Shown here: positions 1 through 9,569 of the stretch, piece by piece
How the letters are laid out: each line of letters starts with the position of its first letter
Numbering within the stretch: position 1 is the first letter of the stretch
Assembly: GCA_963736445.1 (NCBI GenBank)
Contig: CAVTOY010000009.1
Span: 248,001 to 312,000, forward strand
DNA: 64,000 nt
Source of the DNA: Thiosocius sp963736445
GTDB lineage: Bacteria > Pseudomonadota > Gammaproteobacteria > Chromatiales > Chromatiaceae
Direction of reading: 5' to 3'
Made by a program: the position numbers and the translations under genes
The notes under the pieces: generated by a model
Databases searched by the model: none
What the model was told of the DNA's origin: nothing
Seen by the model: the letters and a program-made list of their open reading frames with translations, nothing else

Positions 1-90
1 ACATCTGCAACGCCGGCTGGTCGCCGTTACTTCGCAGCCCATGGGCGTCGCGAAACCAAAGATGCCTGCAGCACCGAAGCGATGATTTAA
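1..90 (+). CDS. possible 3' end of an upstream gene
   Basis: Frame 1 is open from the first base of the window to a TAA at 88-90, giving 29 residues that end in TEAMI. It could be the tail of a gene whose body lies outside the window. No family can be recognised from so short a piece, and an open frame of this length can occur by chance at this GC content. Confidence 0.25.
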   Translation, partial: TSATPAGRRYFAAHGRRETKDACSTEAMI

Positions 91-129
91 ACAATCGACA
101 AAAATGTGTCACCAGCGAGGAATAGCGCC

Positions 130-3084
130 ATGTCCGACCCAGCAATTGCAGTCACCAGCGACGTCGAGTACGCCGCCCTCGCGTTCTACCACAAGATCTC
201 GTATCTGCGTTCCGACACCTGGACGCGGCTGCATCGCATAACCACTCGATTGAGTGAACGACAGGCGGTGAGCGGTGATACGACCGCGCTGGCGGAAGAT
301 GCCAGATCGGCGATGCACACCCTGGAAGAAATCGAAGACTACACGGCATTTCCCTCGAAAGACGACTTTCGCCTGTTATGGCGACTCCTCGACGAAAAGG
401 AATACATTCTGCTCAACCGTGCAGTCAGCCGAGTCTCGCGGGCTCTCTCGAGCGACGTATATCGTAACCGCCCAATCAATCTGTCGCGCGGTCAGATCGA
501 GGGCGAAGAGAAAGAGCAAGAGCAAGAGGGACTAGAACTCCATCTCGACACCACGATGAGTCAGACACCGCCCTACTTTGAATTGATGGTGGTCGATGAG
601 CTGACACCGAAGGAAGAAGCGGTCATCCGCAGCTCCTTCCGCAGCGTGCAGCGGCCGGAAGATCAGTTTGTTTACGATGTCATCGTGGTACCGAGCTTTG
701 AAGATGCGGTCGCCGCCGTATTGATCAATCCGAACATACAGGCCTGCATCCTGAGATCCGGATTTCGTTATCACTCAAAGCGCAACCTCAAGCTGTTTGA
801 TCGTTACATCGCGGGTATGCACTCGATTGATCTCGAGAACATGACCTCCACCGATCTGAGCATGATCCTGGGCAACATCATCAACGGCTTACGCCCGGAG
901 CTGGATCTCTACCTCGTGTCCAATATGGCGGTCGAGGCCTACGCAGCGCGCGATACGGGCGCTTTCAAACGCATTTTCTATCGCGAGACTGATTATGTCG
1001 AACGTCATCTGAACATCATAAGAGGGATCTCGCAGCGCTTCGAGACCCCATTCTTTTCCGCACTCCGAAAATACAGCCGCCAGCCCATGGGCGTCTTCCA
1101 TGCGATGCCGATCTCGCGCGCCAAGTCATTGATATGCTCCCACTGGATCCGGGACATGCTGGAGTTTTACGGCCTCAACATATTCATGGCTGAGACTTCG
1201 GCCACCTCTGGGGGGTTGGATTCCCTGCTGCAGCCCTCAGGTGCGCTGAAGAAATCCCAGCAACTGGCGGCGCGCGCGTTCGGTGCGCGCACCACGTTCT
1301 TCGTCACCAACGGCACGTCGACCGCCAACAAGATCGTAGTACAGGCATTGGTCAACCCAGGCGACATCGTTCTAGTCGATCGCGATTGCCATAAGTCACA
1401 TCACTACGGGATGGTGCTGTCCGGTGCCGAGGTCGCCTATCTGGACGCCTATCCTCTGCATGACTACTCCATGTACGGCGGCGTTCCGCTCCGTGAAATG
1501 AAGCGTCTGCTGTTGAGGTACAAGAAAGATGGCCGCCTCCACAAAGTAAAGATGCTGTTGCTCACAAACTGCACCTTCGACGGCATCGTCTACGATGTGC
1601 AGCGCGTCATGGAGGAGTGCCTGGCCATTAAGCCCGACCTGGTTTTTCTGTGGGACGAGGCCTGGTTTGCCTTTGCCGCCTTCAACCCCGTTTACCGCAG
1701 CAGGACCGCGATGTATTCGGCAAGAAAGCTGCGCGACAGATACCGCACCGAAGCCTACCGCGAGCAATACCAGGCCTTCCGCAAAGAGACCGAACATCTC
1801 GATCCGAACGACCTAGAGGCATGGGTCGGGATCCGGCTACTGCCGGATCCGGACGTTGCCCGAGTGCGTGTCTACGCAACCCAATCTACCCACAAGACGC
1901 TCACCTCGCTGCGCCAGGGATCCATGATCCATATCTACGACCAGGATTTCCGTCAGAAGGTAGAGGCCCCGTTCCACGAGGCGTATATGACCCACACCTC
2001 CACATCGCCGAACTATCAGATCCTGGCCTCTCTGGATATCGGTCGGCGCCAGGTGGAGCTCGAAGGCTATGAGATGGTCAACAAGCAGGTGGAACTCGCA
2101 CTGACGCTACGTGAGCAGATCAAGAATCAGCCGCTGTTGAAAAAGCACTTCAGCATTCTGACGAGCAAGGAACTGATCCCCGCGGAATTCCGTCCATCGG
2201 GTATCGAGACCTATTACGACCCCAAGCTCGGCTGGTGCCGTATGGAGGACGCCTGGATCTATGAACGCGACGAATTCGTCATCGATCCGTCGCGAGTGAC
2301 GCTCTTCCTTGGCCGCACCGGCATCGATGGCGACACGTTCAAGAACGAGTACCTGATGGACAAATACGGTATCCAGATCAATAAGACATCGCGCAATACC
2401 GTGCTGTTCATGACCAATATCGGCACCTCGCGAAGCTCCATCGCCTATCTCATCGAAGGCCTCATGAGTATCGCCCGAGAGCTTGAGTGGCAGCGCGAGG
2501 AAAATAGCGCAGCCGAGAACCGGATTCTGAATCGCCAGATCAAGTCGCTGACCAATGATCTACCGCCGCTGCCGGACTTCAGTGAATTTCATCCGTCATT
2601 CCATCGTTCTGTTTCCGGCGACACACCAGAAGGTGACATTCGCACGGCATATTTCATGGGGCAAAACGATAGTCTCTGCGAGCACCTGCGGATCGATAAC
2701 GGTGAAATGCAGAAAAATATGAACACAGGTCGCATCGTCGTATCCACGACTTTTGTGATCCCCTATCCACCCGGCTTCCCGATCCTGGTCCCTGGCCAAG
2801 TGATCAACAAGGACATCCTGGATTTCATGCTGGCCCTGGATGTCAAAGAGATCCACGGTTATCGGCCGTCACTCGGGCTTTCGGTGTTCACCGAGGAGGC
2901 CTTGCGTGAAGTCAAGAATGCCGAATCGGTCAGTGAGATCACCGAGATCGTCGAGGTAGAACAGCACCAGGGCGTTGCGCCTGCGAAAGCAACAGCGAAA
3001 ACACCGGCAGCGAAAAAGAAAGCATCACCCGCTGCCGTGACAAAGAAGAAGACCAAGCCGAAACTAAAAATGCCATCCGCCTAG
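130..3084 (+). CDS. PLP-dependent Orn/Lys/Arg decarboxylase family protein (long form)
   Basis: Fold-type I PLP enzyme of the Orn/Lys/Arg decarboxylase family, expected to remove the alpha-carboxyl of a basic amino acid (or a related substrate) to give an amine. Seen: a response-regulator-like N-terminal wing, then the PLP domain with FFVTNGTSTANK, the DRDCHKSHHYG segment, the WDEAWFAF aspartate that pairs with the pyridine nitrogen, and STHKTLTSLRQ with the Schiff-base lysine at about residue 589. The C-terminal 40 residues are Ala/Lys rich. At 984 aa it is much longer than the usual 710-755. A GTG at 106 is also possible, but GCGAGG lies ten bases before the ATG at 130. It is followed at 250 bp by an ATP-grasp gene and a C45 hydrolase. 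Substrate is not determinable from sequence; aminotransferase-like chemistry cannot be excluded. Confidence 0.85.
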   Translation: MSDPAIAVTSDVEYAALAFYHKISYLRSDTWTRLHRITTRLSERQAVSGDTTALAEDARSAMHTLEEIEDYTAFPSKDDFRLLWRLLDEKEYILLNRAVSRVSRALSSDVYRNRPINLSRGQIEGEEKEQEQEGLELHLDTTMSQTPPYFELMVVDELTPKEEAVIRSSFRSVQRPEDQFVYDVIVVPSFEDAVAAVLINPNIQACILRSGFRYHSKRNLKLFDRYIAGMHSIDLENMTSTDLSMILGNIINGLRPELDLYLVSNMAVEAYAARDTGAFKRIFYRETDYVERHLNIIRGISQRFETPFFSALRKYSRQPMGVFHAMPISRAKSLICSHWIRDMLEFYGLNIFMAETSATSGGLDSLLQPSGALKKSQQLAARAFGARTTFFVTNGTSTANKIVVQALVNPGDIVLVDRDCHKSHHYGMVLSGAEVAYLDAYPLHDYSMYGGVPLREMKRLLLRYKKDGRLHKVKMLLLTNCTFDGIVYDVQRVMEECLAIKPDLVFLWDEAWFAFAAFNPVYRSRTAMYSARKLRDRYRTEAYREQYQAFRKETEHLDPNDLEAWVGIRLLPDPDVARVRVYATQSTHKTLTSLRQGSMIHIYDQDFRQKVEAPFHEAYMTHTSTSPNYQILASLDIGRRQVELEGYEMVNKQVELALTLREQIKNQPLLKKHFSILTSKELIPAEFRPSGIETYYDPKLGWCRMEDAWIYERDEFVIDPSRVTLFLGRTGIDGDTFKNEYLMDKYGIQINKTSRNTVLFMTNIGTSRSSIAYLIEGLMSIARELEWQREENSAAENRILNRQIKSLTNDLPPLPDFSEFHPSFHRSVSGDTPEGDIRTAYFMGQNDSLCEHLRIDNGEMQKNMNTGRIVVSTTFVIPYPPGFPILVPGQVINKDILDFMLALDVKEIHGYRPSLGLSVFTEEALREVKNAESVSEITEIVEVEQHQGVAPAKATAKTPAAKKKASPAAVTKKKTKPKLKMPSA

Positions 3085-3333
3085 CCCGGCATACGACCTT
3101 GCGTGCGCATCAGCGCCACAAGGGCACAGCGCACCTGGGGCACATCGGCCTGCGTTCGGGTAGAAGTATTGCAGCTGAGAAGACTGAAGCGCTGGAGAAG
3201 GAAAGCACCCTTGAAAATGCCGAAGATCCGACAGCTGCTAACAAGATTCCTTACAACACTTGGGCTCCGGCTTGGACCGGTAGTCATGAACAACAGCCCA
3301 ATGCGCGATCACCAGACCGAGGAGCACGTTCCC

Positions 3334-4786
3334 ATGAAGAGAAAACTGACAGGCATCTCCGATATTCGACGCTTTTTCCATCGCAACGAGCGCCCGATCT
3401 TTTTCATCAGCGCCACCAACTTCAACCTGCTCGGCATCGACGAGTGGGTCAAGAAGTTCCACTACATCTCCTATGTCGATTGCTATGACGGCGCGCATCC
3501 GAACGTGTTCGTCCCTACAGAGATCGCGCATCCCGAGTTCGAGAGCATCGAAGACATCAACAATTATCTGCTGGAGCATAAGGAAGTCATAGACTACATC
3601 AAGAGCTTCGGCCCCGATCCGGTGGCGGTTTTCCTGATGTTCAATGAGCGCACAGAGGAACTCTGCCGCGAGCTGGGTATCGAGATATGGTTCCCGCCGG
3701 CGAGTCTGCGGTCGCGTTGTGACAACAAAATGGAGACGGTTCGCATCGGCAACAAGGCCGGCGTACCCAGTGCGCCGAACGCCCTGTCCAAGGTCGATAG
3801 CTATCAGCACTTGGCTGCAGATCTGCGAAGAACACGGGCTGAGCAACGATGTGGTGATTCAGACGGCCTTCGGCGATTCGGGCCACACCACCTTCTTCAT
3901 CTCTAACGAAGATGACTGGAATAAGCACGCGGATGAGATCACCCCGGATCCGGAGGTGAAGATCATGAAGCGTCTGAACTGCCGCGGCTCCACCCTCGAG
4001 GCCTGCACTACCAGTCAGGGCACCATCGTAGGCCCGTTGTTGACCGAGGTTGTCGGCGCCAAGGAGCTGACACCCTATCGCGGCGGCTGGTGCGGCAACG
4101 AAATCTTTCCCGGCGCCTTCTCGCAGGAAATTCGCGACAAGGCGCGTGACTACACGTTTCAGTTCGGTGAGCAATTGCGTAAAGAAGGGTATCGTGGCTA
4201 CTTCGACCTGGATTATCTGATTGATACGGACAGCGGTGAGATCTATCTGGGTGAATTGAATCCAAGAGTCACCGGCGCGAGTTCTATGACCAATCACGCG
4301 GCCTTTGCGCATGCCGATGCGCCACTTTTCCTGTTCCATCTCTTGGAATTCTCGGGCATGGAATTCGAGTTCGACGTCGAAGACTTGAACGCCCGGTGGT
4401 CCGATCCGGAATACATCGACAGCTGGTGTCAGTTGGTGATCAAACACACCCGCGATGACGTCGATATCGTAACGGATGCACCCCCGACAGGCATCTGGAA
4501 AATGAACGATAGCGGCACGGTCGAATACAGCCGGTTCGACTACCACCGGCGCGCCGTGAGCAACGAGCGGGAGGCCTTTTTCCTGCGTATCACAGGCCCG
4601 GACGACTACCGCTACGAGGGTGCCGATCTCGGGATACTGATCCTGCGAGGGCGCTCAATGTCCGGTGATTTCATCCTGAACGACCGGGCACGCGCGTGGA
4701 TCAAAGGGATCGTTTCCAACTACCGTGGCAAACCTCTTTCCGCCCCGGAAGCGGCGCCGGAGGCGGGAGCATTCAAGATCATGTAG
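3334..4786 (+). pseudogene. ATP-grasp ligase (biotin carboxylase-like), single frameshift
   Basis: The two halves lie in different frames. The first (from ATG 3334, with GAGGAG upstream) runs from MKRKLTGISD to VDSYQHL. The second continues LQICEEHGLSND to the stop at 4786. One extra G in the TTGGCTG at about 3811-3817 accounts for the break. The joined protein would be about 483 aa. Its second half has ATP-grasp character: the acidic metal-binding end of the fold is seen in GYFDLDYLID and GEIYLGELNPRVTGAS. ATP-grasp enzymes activate a carboxylate as acyl phosphate and couple it to an amine or thiol. Sitting between an amine-making decarboxylase and an Ntn-hydrolase, it may build an amide (inference). 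Whether the frameshift is real or a sequencing error is unknown. Confidence 0.75.
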
Positions 4787-4843
4787 CCGGCCGGCCTGCT
4801 ACGCGCTGCCCTGGAACCACGCCGGAAACCTCAACAAGTGACT

Positions 4844-5842
4844 ATGGAACGCACCATCACTGCATTCTCCGAGGCCTTGCCGGGCGAGAAGTGGCAGTCG
4901 CTGTTTCGTTACCATTGGCCGGCTTATCGGCGTTGGTTTCTCGGTGAGGGCGCGGAAGCGCGCCCTCTCTATCTGAGTGCACGCCGGGCACTGCGGCGGC
5001 ATATGCCCGAGTTGATGCCTACTTATGAACATCTCACGGAACTCGCCGGGGGCGGCGACATCGCCGCGCGCTTTCTGACGCTCTACCGCCCGCCCGCTTA
5101 CGTGCGTGGCTGCTCTCAGGCCGTCTGGACCGGCTCCCCCCCGATCCTGGTACGCAACTACGATTACAGCCCACAACTATTCGAAGGCGCGATTCTGCAT
5201 ACGGCTTGGAACGGTCGCAAGGTGGTCGGCACCAGCGACTGCCTCTGGGGACTGGTTGACGGCATGAACGAGGACGGGCTGGTCGCTTCCCTGAGTTTTG
5301 GGGGGCGCAAGGTGGTGGGAGACGGCTTTGGCGTGCCGCTACTGTTGCGGTACATTCTCGAATTCTGCTCCACGACCGCTGAGTCGGTCGAGGTCCTGTG
5401 TCGCATCCCTAGCCACATGTCCTACAACGTAACTATCCTGGACAGCCAGGGTGACTTCAAGACGGTATTCATCGCACCCGATCGCGCACCCCAGGTCACG
5501 CGACGCGCGGTGACCACGAACCATCAACAGGGTGTCGAATGGGATCAGCATGCCGGGGCAAGCAAAACCCTGGAGCGGGAGCGCGCACTCGAAAGATACC
5601 TCGAAAAATATGCGGACGATTCCTACCGCCTGATTCGCGCGTTTCTGCGTCCGCCCCTGTACTCCACGGCCTACCGACGTGGATTCGGAACGCTTTACAC
5701 CGCCGTATACCAGCCAATTTCGCTGGACGTGGAGTATCTCTGGTCACACGAAAGCTGGCGGTTTTCCATGCACGCATTCGTTGATGCCATGATCAGAGTG
5801 AAATATCCCTTTGTGCCGGGTTCGTTGGAACTGCTGCACTAG
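4844..5842 (+). CDS. C45-family autoproteolytic acyltransferase/hydrolase (Ntn-hydrolase)
   Basis: Resembles the acyl-CoA:6-aminopenicillanate acyltransferase (C45) family of N-terminal nucleophile hydrolases. These are made as precursors, cleave themselves before a cysteine, and use that Cys as nucleophile on amide bonds. The motif YVRGCSQ places the nucleophile at about Cys90. It is followed by LVRNYDYSP, and later by GLVDGMNEDGLVASLSFGG, typical of the family. There is no signal peptide, so it is probably cytoplasmic. The ORF opens at GTG 4838, two codons before ATG 4844; neither has a strong ribosome site. It lies 58 bp after the ATP-grasp gene on the same strand and is probably co-transcribed. 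It may cleave or transfer the amide formed by its neighbour; the true substrate is unknown. Confidence 0.8.
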   Translation: MERTITAFSEALPGEKWQSLFRYHWPAYRRWFLGEGAEARPLYLSARRALRRHMPELMPTYEHLTELAGGGDIAARFLTLYRPPAYVRGCSQAVWTGSPPILVRNYDYSPQLFEGAILHTAWNGRKVVGTSDCLWGLVDGMNEDGLVASLSFGGRKVVGDGFGVPLLLRYILEFCSTTAESVEVLCRIPSHMSYNVTILDSQGDFKTVFIAPDRAPQVTRRAVTTNHQQGVEWDQHAGASKTLERERALERYLEKYADDSYRLIRAFLRPPLYSTAYRRGFGTLYTAVYQPISLDVEYLWSHESWRFSMHAFVDAMIRVKYPFVPGSLELLH

Positions 5843-5857
5843 CCAGGATTCTTCGAA

Positions 5858-6796
5858 TCAATTCCCGGCAAGGTCCACGGTGTTCGGCAAGACGGCCGGC
5901 GCCGCAGCGTTGTCCACTCCCTGGTCATTGATGCCAGCACGAGACCCACGATGTGGCTTGATCAGCGGACCCAGGCTCTGCAGATAGGCCTCGGACTCCG
6001 GTGTTCGGTAATACACGGGAAAATCCACCGGCCGGTCGCGGAAACTCTTGAGCGGCTGGCCGAGGCTGCGGATACCCACCTCACGCTCACGACGCACCCG
6101 ACCGAGGTTGATCTCCACCGGGATCATCTCCTCGCCACCACCCGCCTGATGGATGATGTAGCCTGCAGGTCCTACTACGATGGAGGAGCCCACGCCGCCT
6201 TCACCGACGCCGTTGATGTCGAAGAAATAGCATTGATTGGTAACGGCCGTAGCCCTGGCGATCGAGAGCTCCACATCGCGGTCGATAGTATCGGTCATGG
6301 TCGGGTGGAGAATTACCTCGGCGCCCATGGATGCCAGCGTCCGCGAGGTCTCGGGAAACCACATGTCGTAACAGATGGAGACCCCAAAGCGTCCTACGTC
6401 CGGCACATCAAAGACGAGGAATTCAGAGCCGGGCTCCACATGGTTCTCGTAGGGCTGGAACGGGAACATCTTCCGATAACGGCCCACGACGTGACCGGTC
6501 GGATCGATTACCGATGCGGTGTTGTAAATCAGATCACCCGCCGCTTCGAACATGGACCCCGGAAGCAGCCAGATACGATGTCTTGCCGCCATCTCCCTGA
6601 ACGCATCTTCGGATGGCCCGGGTAAACTCGTTGCATGCCCAGGGAGCGGACCAAATGCGGCCAGCTCACTGAACACGACCATCTGCACCCAGGGAAACCG
6701 CGCCATCAGGATATCCAATCGGCGCGCCATCGCGGTAATGTTCTCTTGCGAGGCCGAAATATGCATCTGTATGCCGGCAATAGCGAAGGGGGTCAT
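5858..6796 (-). CDS. carbon-nitrogen hydrolase (nitrilase superfamily)
   Basis: Nitrilase-superfamily amidohydrolase of 312 aa. The Glu-Lys-Cys triad is visible: Glu44 in FSELAAFG, Lys109 in YRKMFPF and Cys142 in ICYDMWFPE. Members split amides, carbamoyl groups or nitriles in small molecules. N-carbamoylputrescine amidase and related polyamine enzymes are in this superfamily, which fits the decarboxylase across the locus, but no residue here proves that substrate. A TTG lies one codon upstream of the ATG; the ATG has AGGGAG seven bases before it. The gene converges on the C45 gene with only 15 bp between stops. The last 30 residues after the core are Gly/Ala rich and probably disordered. Confidence 0.85.
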   Translation of the reverse strand: MTPFAIAGIQMHISASQENITAMARRLDILMARFPWVQMVVFSELAAFGPLPGHATSLPGPSEDAFREMAARHRIWLLPGSMFEAAGDLIYNTASVIDPTGHVVGRYRKMFPFQPYENHVEPGSEFLVFDVPDVGRFGVSICYDMWFPETSRTLASMGAEVILHPTMTDTIDRDVELSIARATAVTNQCYFFDINGVGEGGVGSSIVVGPAGYIIHQAGGGEEMIPVEINLGRVRREREVGIRSLGQPLKSFRDRPVDFPVYYRTPESEAYLQSLGPLIKPHRGSRAGINDQGVDNAAAPAVLPNTVDLAGN

Positions 6797-6970
6797 CAAT
6801 TATCTCCCTAAGCGCAACGCGCTCGTTGAGGCGGTGGTTTATACGCCTCAGTCTATCCGAAATGAAAATCGCGTACTTTAGTTTTCCGCCCCTGCTTCAT
6901 CACCAGTGAATGCAATAAAAAGGTTTGTGGGCATCGGGATACCGGACACCCCGCTTCGTTCAAGGATTGC

Positions 6971-7810
6971 CTAAACCAACCCTTCGTGGGTACATTTCGA
7001 CGCAGCCAGGCCCACCGCCTCGTGTAAAGCCAGCTCCATCGGCCGGCCACAGCTCAGCGCATAGATCATCGCCGCATTGAACACGTCGCCGGCACCCAAT
7101 GTGTCGACCACCGATTCCAATTGCGGCGCTGCCGAATAGAAAAGCCGGCCGTCGTGATCAATCGCCCAGGCCCCCTGTGCGCCCCAGGTGCAGGTGGCAC
7201 GGACGCCCGGCGGCAGGCTGCCCAGAAGTCCCGTTGCATCTGAAGAACCTCGTGCCAACGCGTAATCGCGTGAAAACAGCAAAAGGTCGGCCTGTTCGAA
7301 GATTTCCTCAATCCCCCTCCTCGGCTTCTCCACCTCCAGCGACACCGGCAGTGCGCATACGTCACGCGCACGCTGCAGCATCGGCACCAGTTGATCGATC
7401 GCGCGGCCCTCGAAATGTACCCAATCGAAACCACGCAGGTCCAGCTCGAAAAATTCCTCGGCGCGATATTCGGGAAGGTTGCGGTAATGAACGATGCTGC
7501 GCGAGCCAGTCGCCTCGCTGAGCAGGATGTACGAGGTCGGCATTGCCGCTCCCGGGATACACACCGCCAGCGAGGCATCCACGCCGTTGCGGGCGAAGCC
7601 ACGCTGCGCGATTTCGGCCGGCTGTGCCAGGTTGCCTACCCAAAAGGCCTGCACGCCCAACTGCGCGAGCACGATTGCGGTATTCGCGGCATTGCCTCCC
7701 ATACGCTGTGACTGTGCTAGCACGCGCACCTCGGTGTCTTCGGCCGGGTATTCTTCGACCCGGTTGATGATATCCAGCGTGGCAATCCCCACGCACATCA
7801 CGCGCGCCAT
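6971..7810 (-). CDS. PfkB-family carbohydrate/nucleoside kinase
   Basis: Ribokinase-like kinase of 279 aa, close in style to ketohexokinase. The N-terminal MGGNAANTAIVLAQLG is the substrate-binding PfkB signature, and DTLGAGDVFNA near residues 236-246 holds the anion hole and the catalytic base Asp242. It would phosphorylate a sugar, nucleoside or similar hydroxyl compound with ATP in the cytoplasm. It is upstream of and co-oriented with the nitrilase gene, with 174 bp between them, so co-transcription is possible. The role of a kinase in this five-gene group is not clear. The last residues (KCTHEGLV) end about where the family does, so the gene looks complete. Confidence 0.85.
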   Translation of the reverse strand: MARVMCVGIATLDIINRVEEYPAEDTEVRVLAQSQRMGGNAANTAIVLAQLGVQAFWVGNLAQPAEIAQRGFARNGVDASLAVCIPGAAMPTSYILLSEATGSRSIVHYRNLPEYRAEEFFELDLRGFDWVHFEGRAIDQLVPMLQRARDVCALPVSLEVEKPRRGIEEIFEQADLLLFSRDYALARGSSDATGLLGSLPPGVRATCTWGAQGAWAIDHDGRLFYSAAPQLESVVDTLGAGDVFNAAMIYALSCGRPMELALHEAVGLAASKCTHEGLV

Positions 7811-8034
7811 ATCTCAGATAGTTCTTCTGCCCTTCTACGCTATACAGGATAGTCTGCGCTGCTTTGACCCGAAAAAGAGTCTGCTTTTGCTCTTCGGATG
7901 AAATGAGCCGAGCGAACTGCATCGTCGAGCACTGCGAAGATTTCGCCCGGGAGAATCGATCAAGGTTGGTGAAGGCTGGGGTTACATGTTTCTAATGCTC
8001 GACAAAGACCTCCGGTCGTTGCATGGTTGACGAC

Positions 8035-8166
8035 TCAGCCACCCCCTTTGCTTCCAAGCGTCTTGATCGCAGCAACGGCCTTCGCCTGCAGATCTCTAGC
8101 CCAGGTCGGCTGCGGCAGATTCCAACCGATGAACATACCTACCAAAATCCAAAACAAAGTCGACAT
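8035..8166 (-). CDS. small membrane protein, 43 aa
   Basis: A short frame from ATG 8166 encodes a hydrophobic N-terminal half (MSTLFWILVGMFIGWNLPQP) that could form one membrane helix, followed by an amphipathic basic tail (DLQAKAVAAIKTLGSKGGG). GGAG lies eight bases upstream of the ATG, so the start is convincing. The pattern of single helix plus short cytoplasmic tail is common in unnamed small proteins of proteobacteria. No function is known to me. It stands alone between the PfkB gene and an unrelated secreted protein gene. Confidence 0.6.
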   Translation of the reverse strand: MSTLFWILVGMFIGWNLPQPTWARDLQAKAVAAIKTLGSKGGG

Positions 8167-8482
8167 AGTTTGCTCCGAGAACATTCAAAATAAGGATCAC
8201 GATGAAAATAATCGCTGATTCCGACGAGCTTGGGTGCGATGTGAAGGCCAGCAGGTTACCCGATCATCGAGGTTCAAACCGGAAGGCACAGGTCAGCGGT
8301 GGGCCAATTATGGGGGTTTACCGTCATTAAACACAGATGATGCTCAACTCCGGCAGCTCTGCGGTGACGAATCACAGCACTCGGCCAGCTGCGGAAATTC
8401 TCGGGCTCCAGTGGCCCTGTACGAAAATAAATGTGGCACCATTGACCGAGTGCTTCACGCGACATACGGAAAAACCACTACC
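8167..8482. other. intergenic stretch, 316 bp
   Basis: An open frame extends upstream through 8234-8482, but its sequence has no recognisable character and precedes a clear signal peptide start at 8483. I see no RNA gene, repeat or terminator here. It probably holds the promoters of the two divergent genes. Confidence 0.4.
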
Positions 8483-9076
8483 ATGGCTCCGCGAATTTTC
8501 CTGATGCTTGTTATCACCATGCCCAGCATAGTCATAGCCGATGCCGCGGATGGCCAGTTTATGGGTTACCAGCTGGGCAGCAATTATCAGCGCAGCGCGA
8601 ATACTCGGACGCACATAACATTTACCGGCAACCTGAAAATTACGGCCGAGAACCCAGTCAAGCCGGCCAACGTCGATGACGTAACGCTCACAACCACTGC
8701 CGGGACACTGACCATTGGCTATATCAACGCGCTAAGCTGGTTCGACACCGAAGCCAAGGCGCGCGAGTTCGGCCGGGAATACTTCAAGCTGCTGCGCGCC
8801 AAGTATCCAGAATGGAAGCTTGGTCGCGACGTACTGGATGCCAACATGAACGTGGTCGAAGTGAACCTGTATAAACAGCCGTATCAATTGCGAATGCTAC
8901 TCACCGATGGGCGCCGAGATGGCAAGATGATGTGGCGCATATCCATGACCTTGACGTGGCTGCCGGGTACCAAAGAGGCAGAGGCCTGGAGAGACTTGTC
9001 GCACACCCAGCGGATGGCCGCGCAGCAAGAGAAGCGCGAGGTGCTGCTCGACCAAGCGGATACGCGCGGGCTTTGA
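8483..9076 (+). CDS. secreted protein of unknown function
   Basis: 197 aa beginning MAPRIFLMLVITMPSIVIADA, a good signal peptide with likely cleavage after ADA. The mature part contains alternating polar/hydrophobic stretches (THITFTGNLKIT, DDVTLTTTAGTLTIGYI) that look like beta strands, then a helical segment (TEAKAREFGREYFKLLRAKYP). The C-terminus is charged and Gln-rich. The frame is open 83 codons further upstream, but that part lacks protein-like composition. I do not recognise the family. A periplasmic location is inferred from the signal peptide alone. Confidence 0.6.
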   Translation: MAPRIFLMLVITMPSIVIADAADGQFMGYQLGSNYQRSANTRTHITFTGNLKITAENPVKPANVDDVTLTTTAGTLTIGYINALSWFDTEAKAREFGREYFKLLRAKYPEWKLGRDVLDANMNVVEVNLYKQPYQLRMLLTDGRRDGKMMWRISMTLTWLPGTKEAEAWRDLSHTQRMAAQQEKREVLLDQADTRGL

Positions 9077-9159
9077 TTTATGGAGTGATCGCTACCGCAC
9101 CGGCCAGCAGAAGACGGATCTCCTTGGTAAATTTGGGATTCACCGGATGCGAGAATCAC

Positions 9160-9180
9160 GCTTGAGGCCTCAAGCTTTAT
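9160..9180 (+). terminator. candidate intrinsic terminator
   Basis: A perfect 16-base palindrome, GCTTGAGGCCTCAAGC, can fold as a 6-bp stem with a GGCC loop and is followed by TTTAT. It lies 83 bp after the secreted protein gene. The T-run is short, so this may be a weak terminator or just a palindrome. Confidence 0.35.
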
Positions 9181-9410
9181 CGATGTCGCTTCCCCTGTAA
9201 GGCCCTACAGATCGGGCGCGGTGCCCGCCTGAACGCCGCGACAAAAGCGAAACAGACATCTGAATCGCTTTGATGTACTCATGACTCCAGTCTCTCAAAG
9301 TTTGGAGTCTCAGGAAAAGCCGGGGCGATTCACCCGCTGCGTGGCTTTACCGACGCGTTTGCTGACCGTCCAGGTCCGCAGGCGCCGAGGCATGGAACTC
9401 TCGCTACGCG
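9181..9410. other. intergenic, no feature seen
   Basis: Together with 9077-9159 this forms a gap of more than 300 bp between two convergent genes. Apart from the palindrome at 9160 I see no coding signal or structure. Confidence 0.35.
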
Positions 9411-9569
9411 TCAGTCCTCAAAACCGGTCTCCGCAGGCGCCTGCTGCGCGTCGCGGTAGATCTTGAGCGCTTGCCAGGCCAACGCCACGGCTGCGACGAC
9501 TGCAGCCGACATGATGATCGACTGCGTGCTTTGGGCCAGGTGGCGGAATTCTTTGAGGGTCATTTGCAT
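9411..9569 (-). CDS. small single-pass membrane protein, 52 aa
   Basis: From ATG 9569, with AAGGGAG upstream, the frame encodes MQMTLKEFRHLAQSTQS, a helix (IIMSAAVVAAVALAWQAL) long enough to span the membrane, and a short tail KIYRDAQQAPAETGFED. The frame stays open further upstream, but those residues are Arg-rich and look non-coding. No family is recognised. It has no close neighbour on the same strand and may be monocistronic. Confidence 0.55.
   Translation of the reverse strand: MQMTLKEFRHLAQSTQSIIMSAAVVAAVALAWQALKIYRDAQQAPAETGFED

Noticed and set aside
8027..8218. 63-aa plus-strand frame
   Set aside because: Lies opposite the better-supported 43-aa membrane protein and has no ribosome site.
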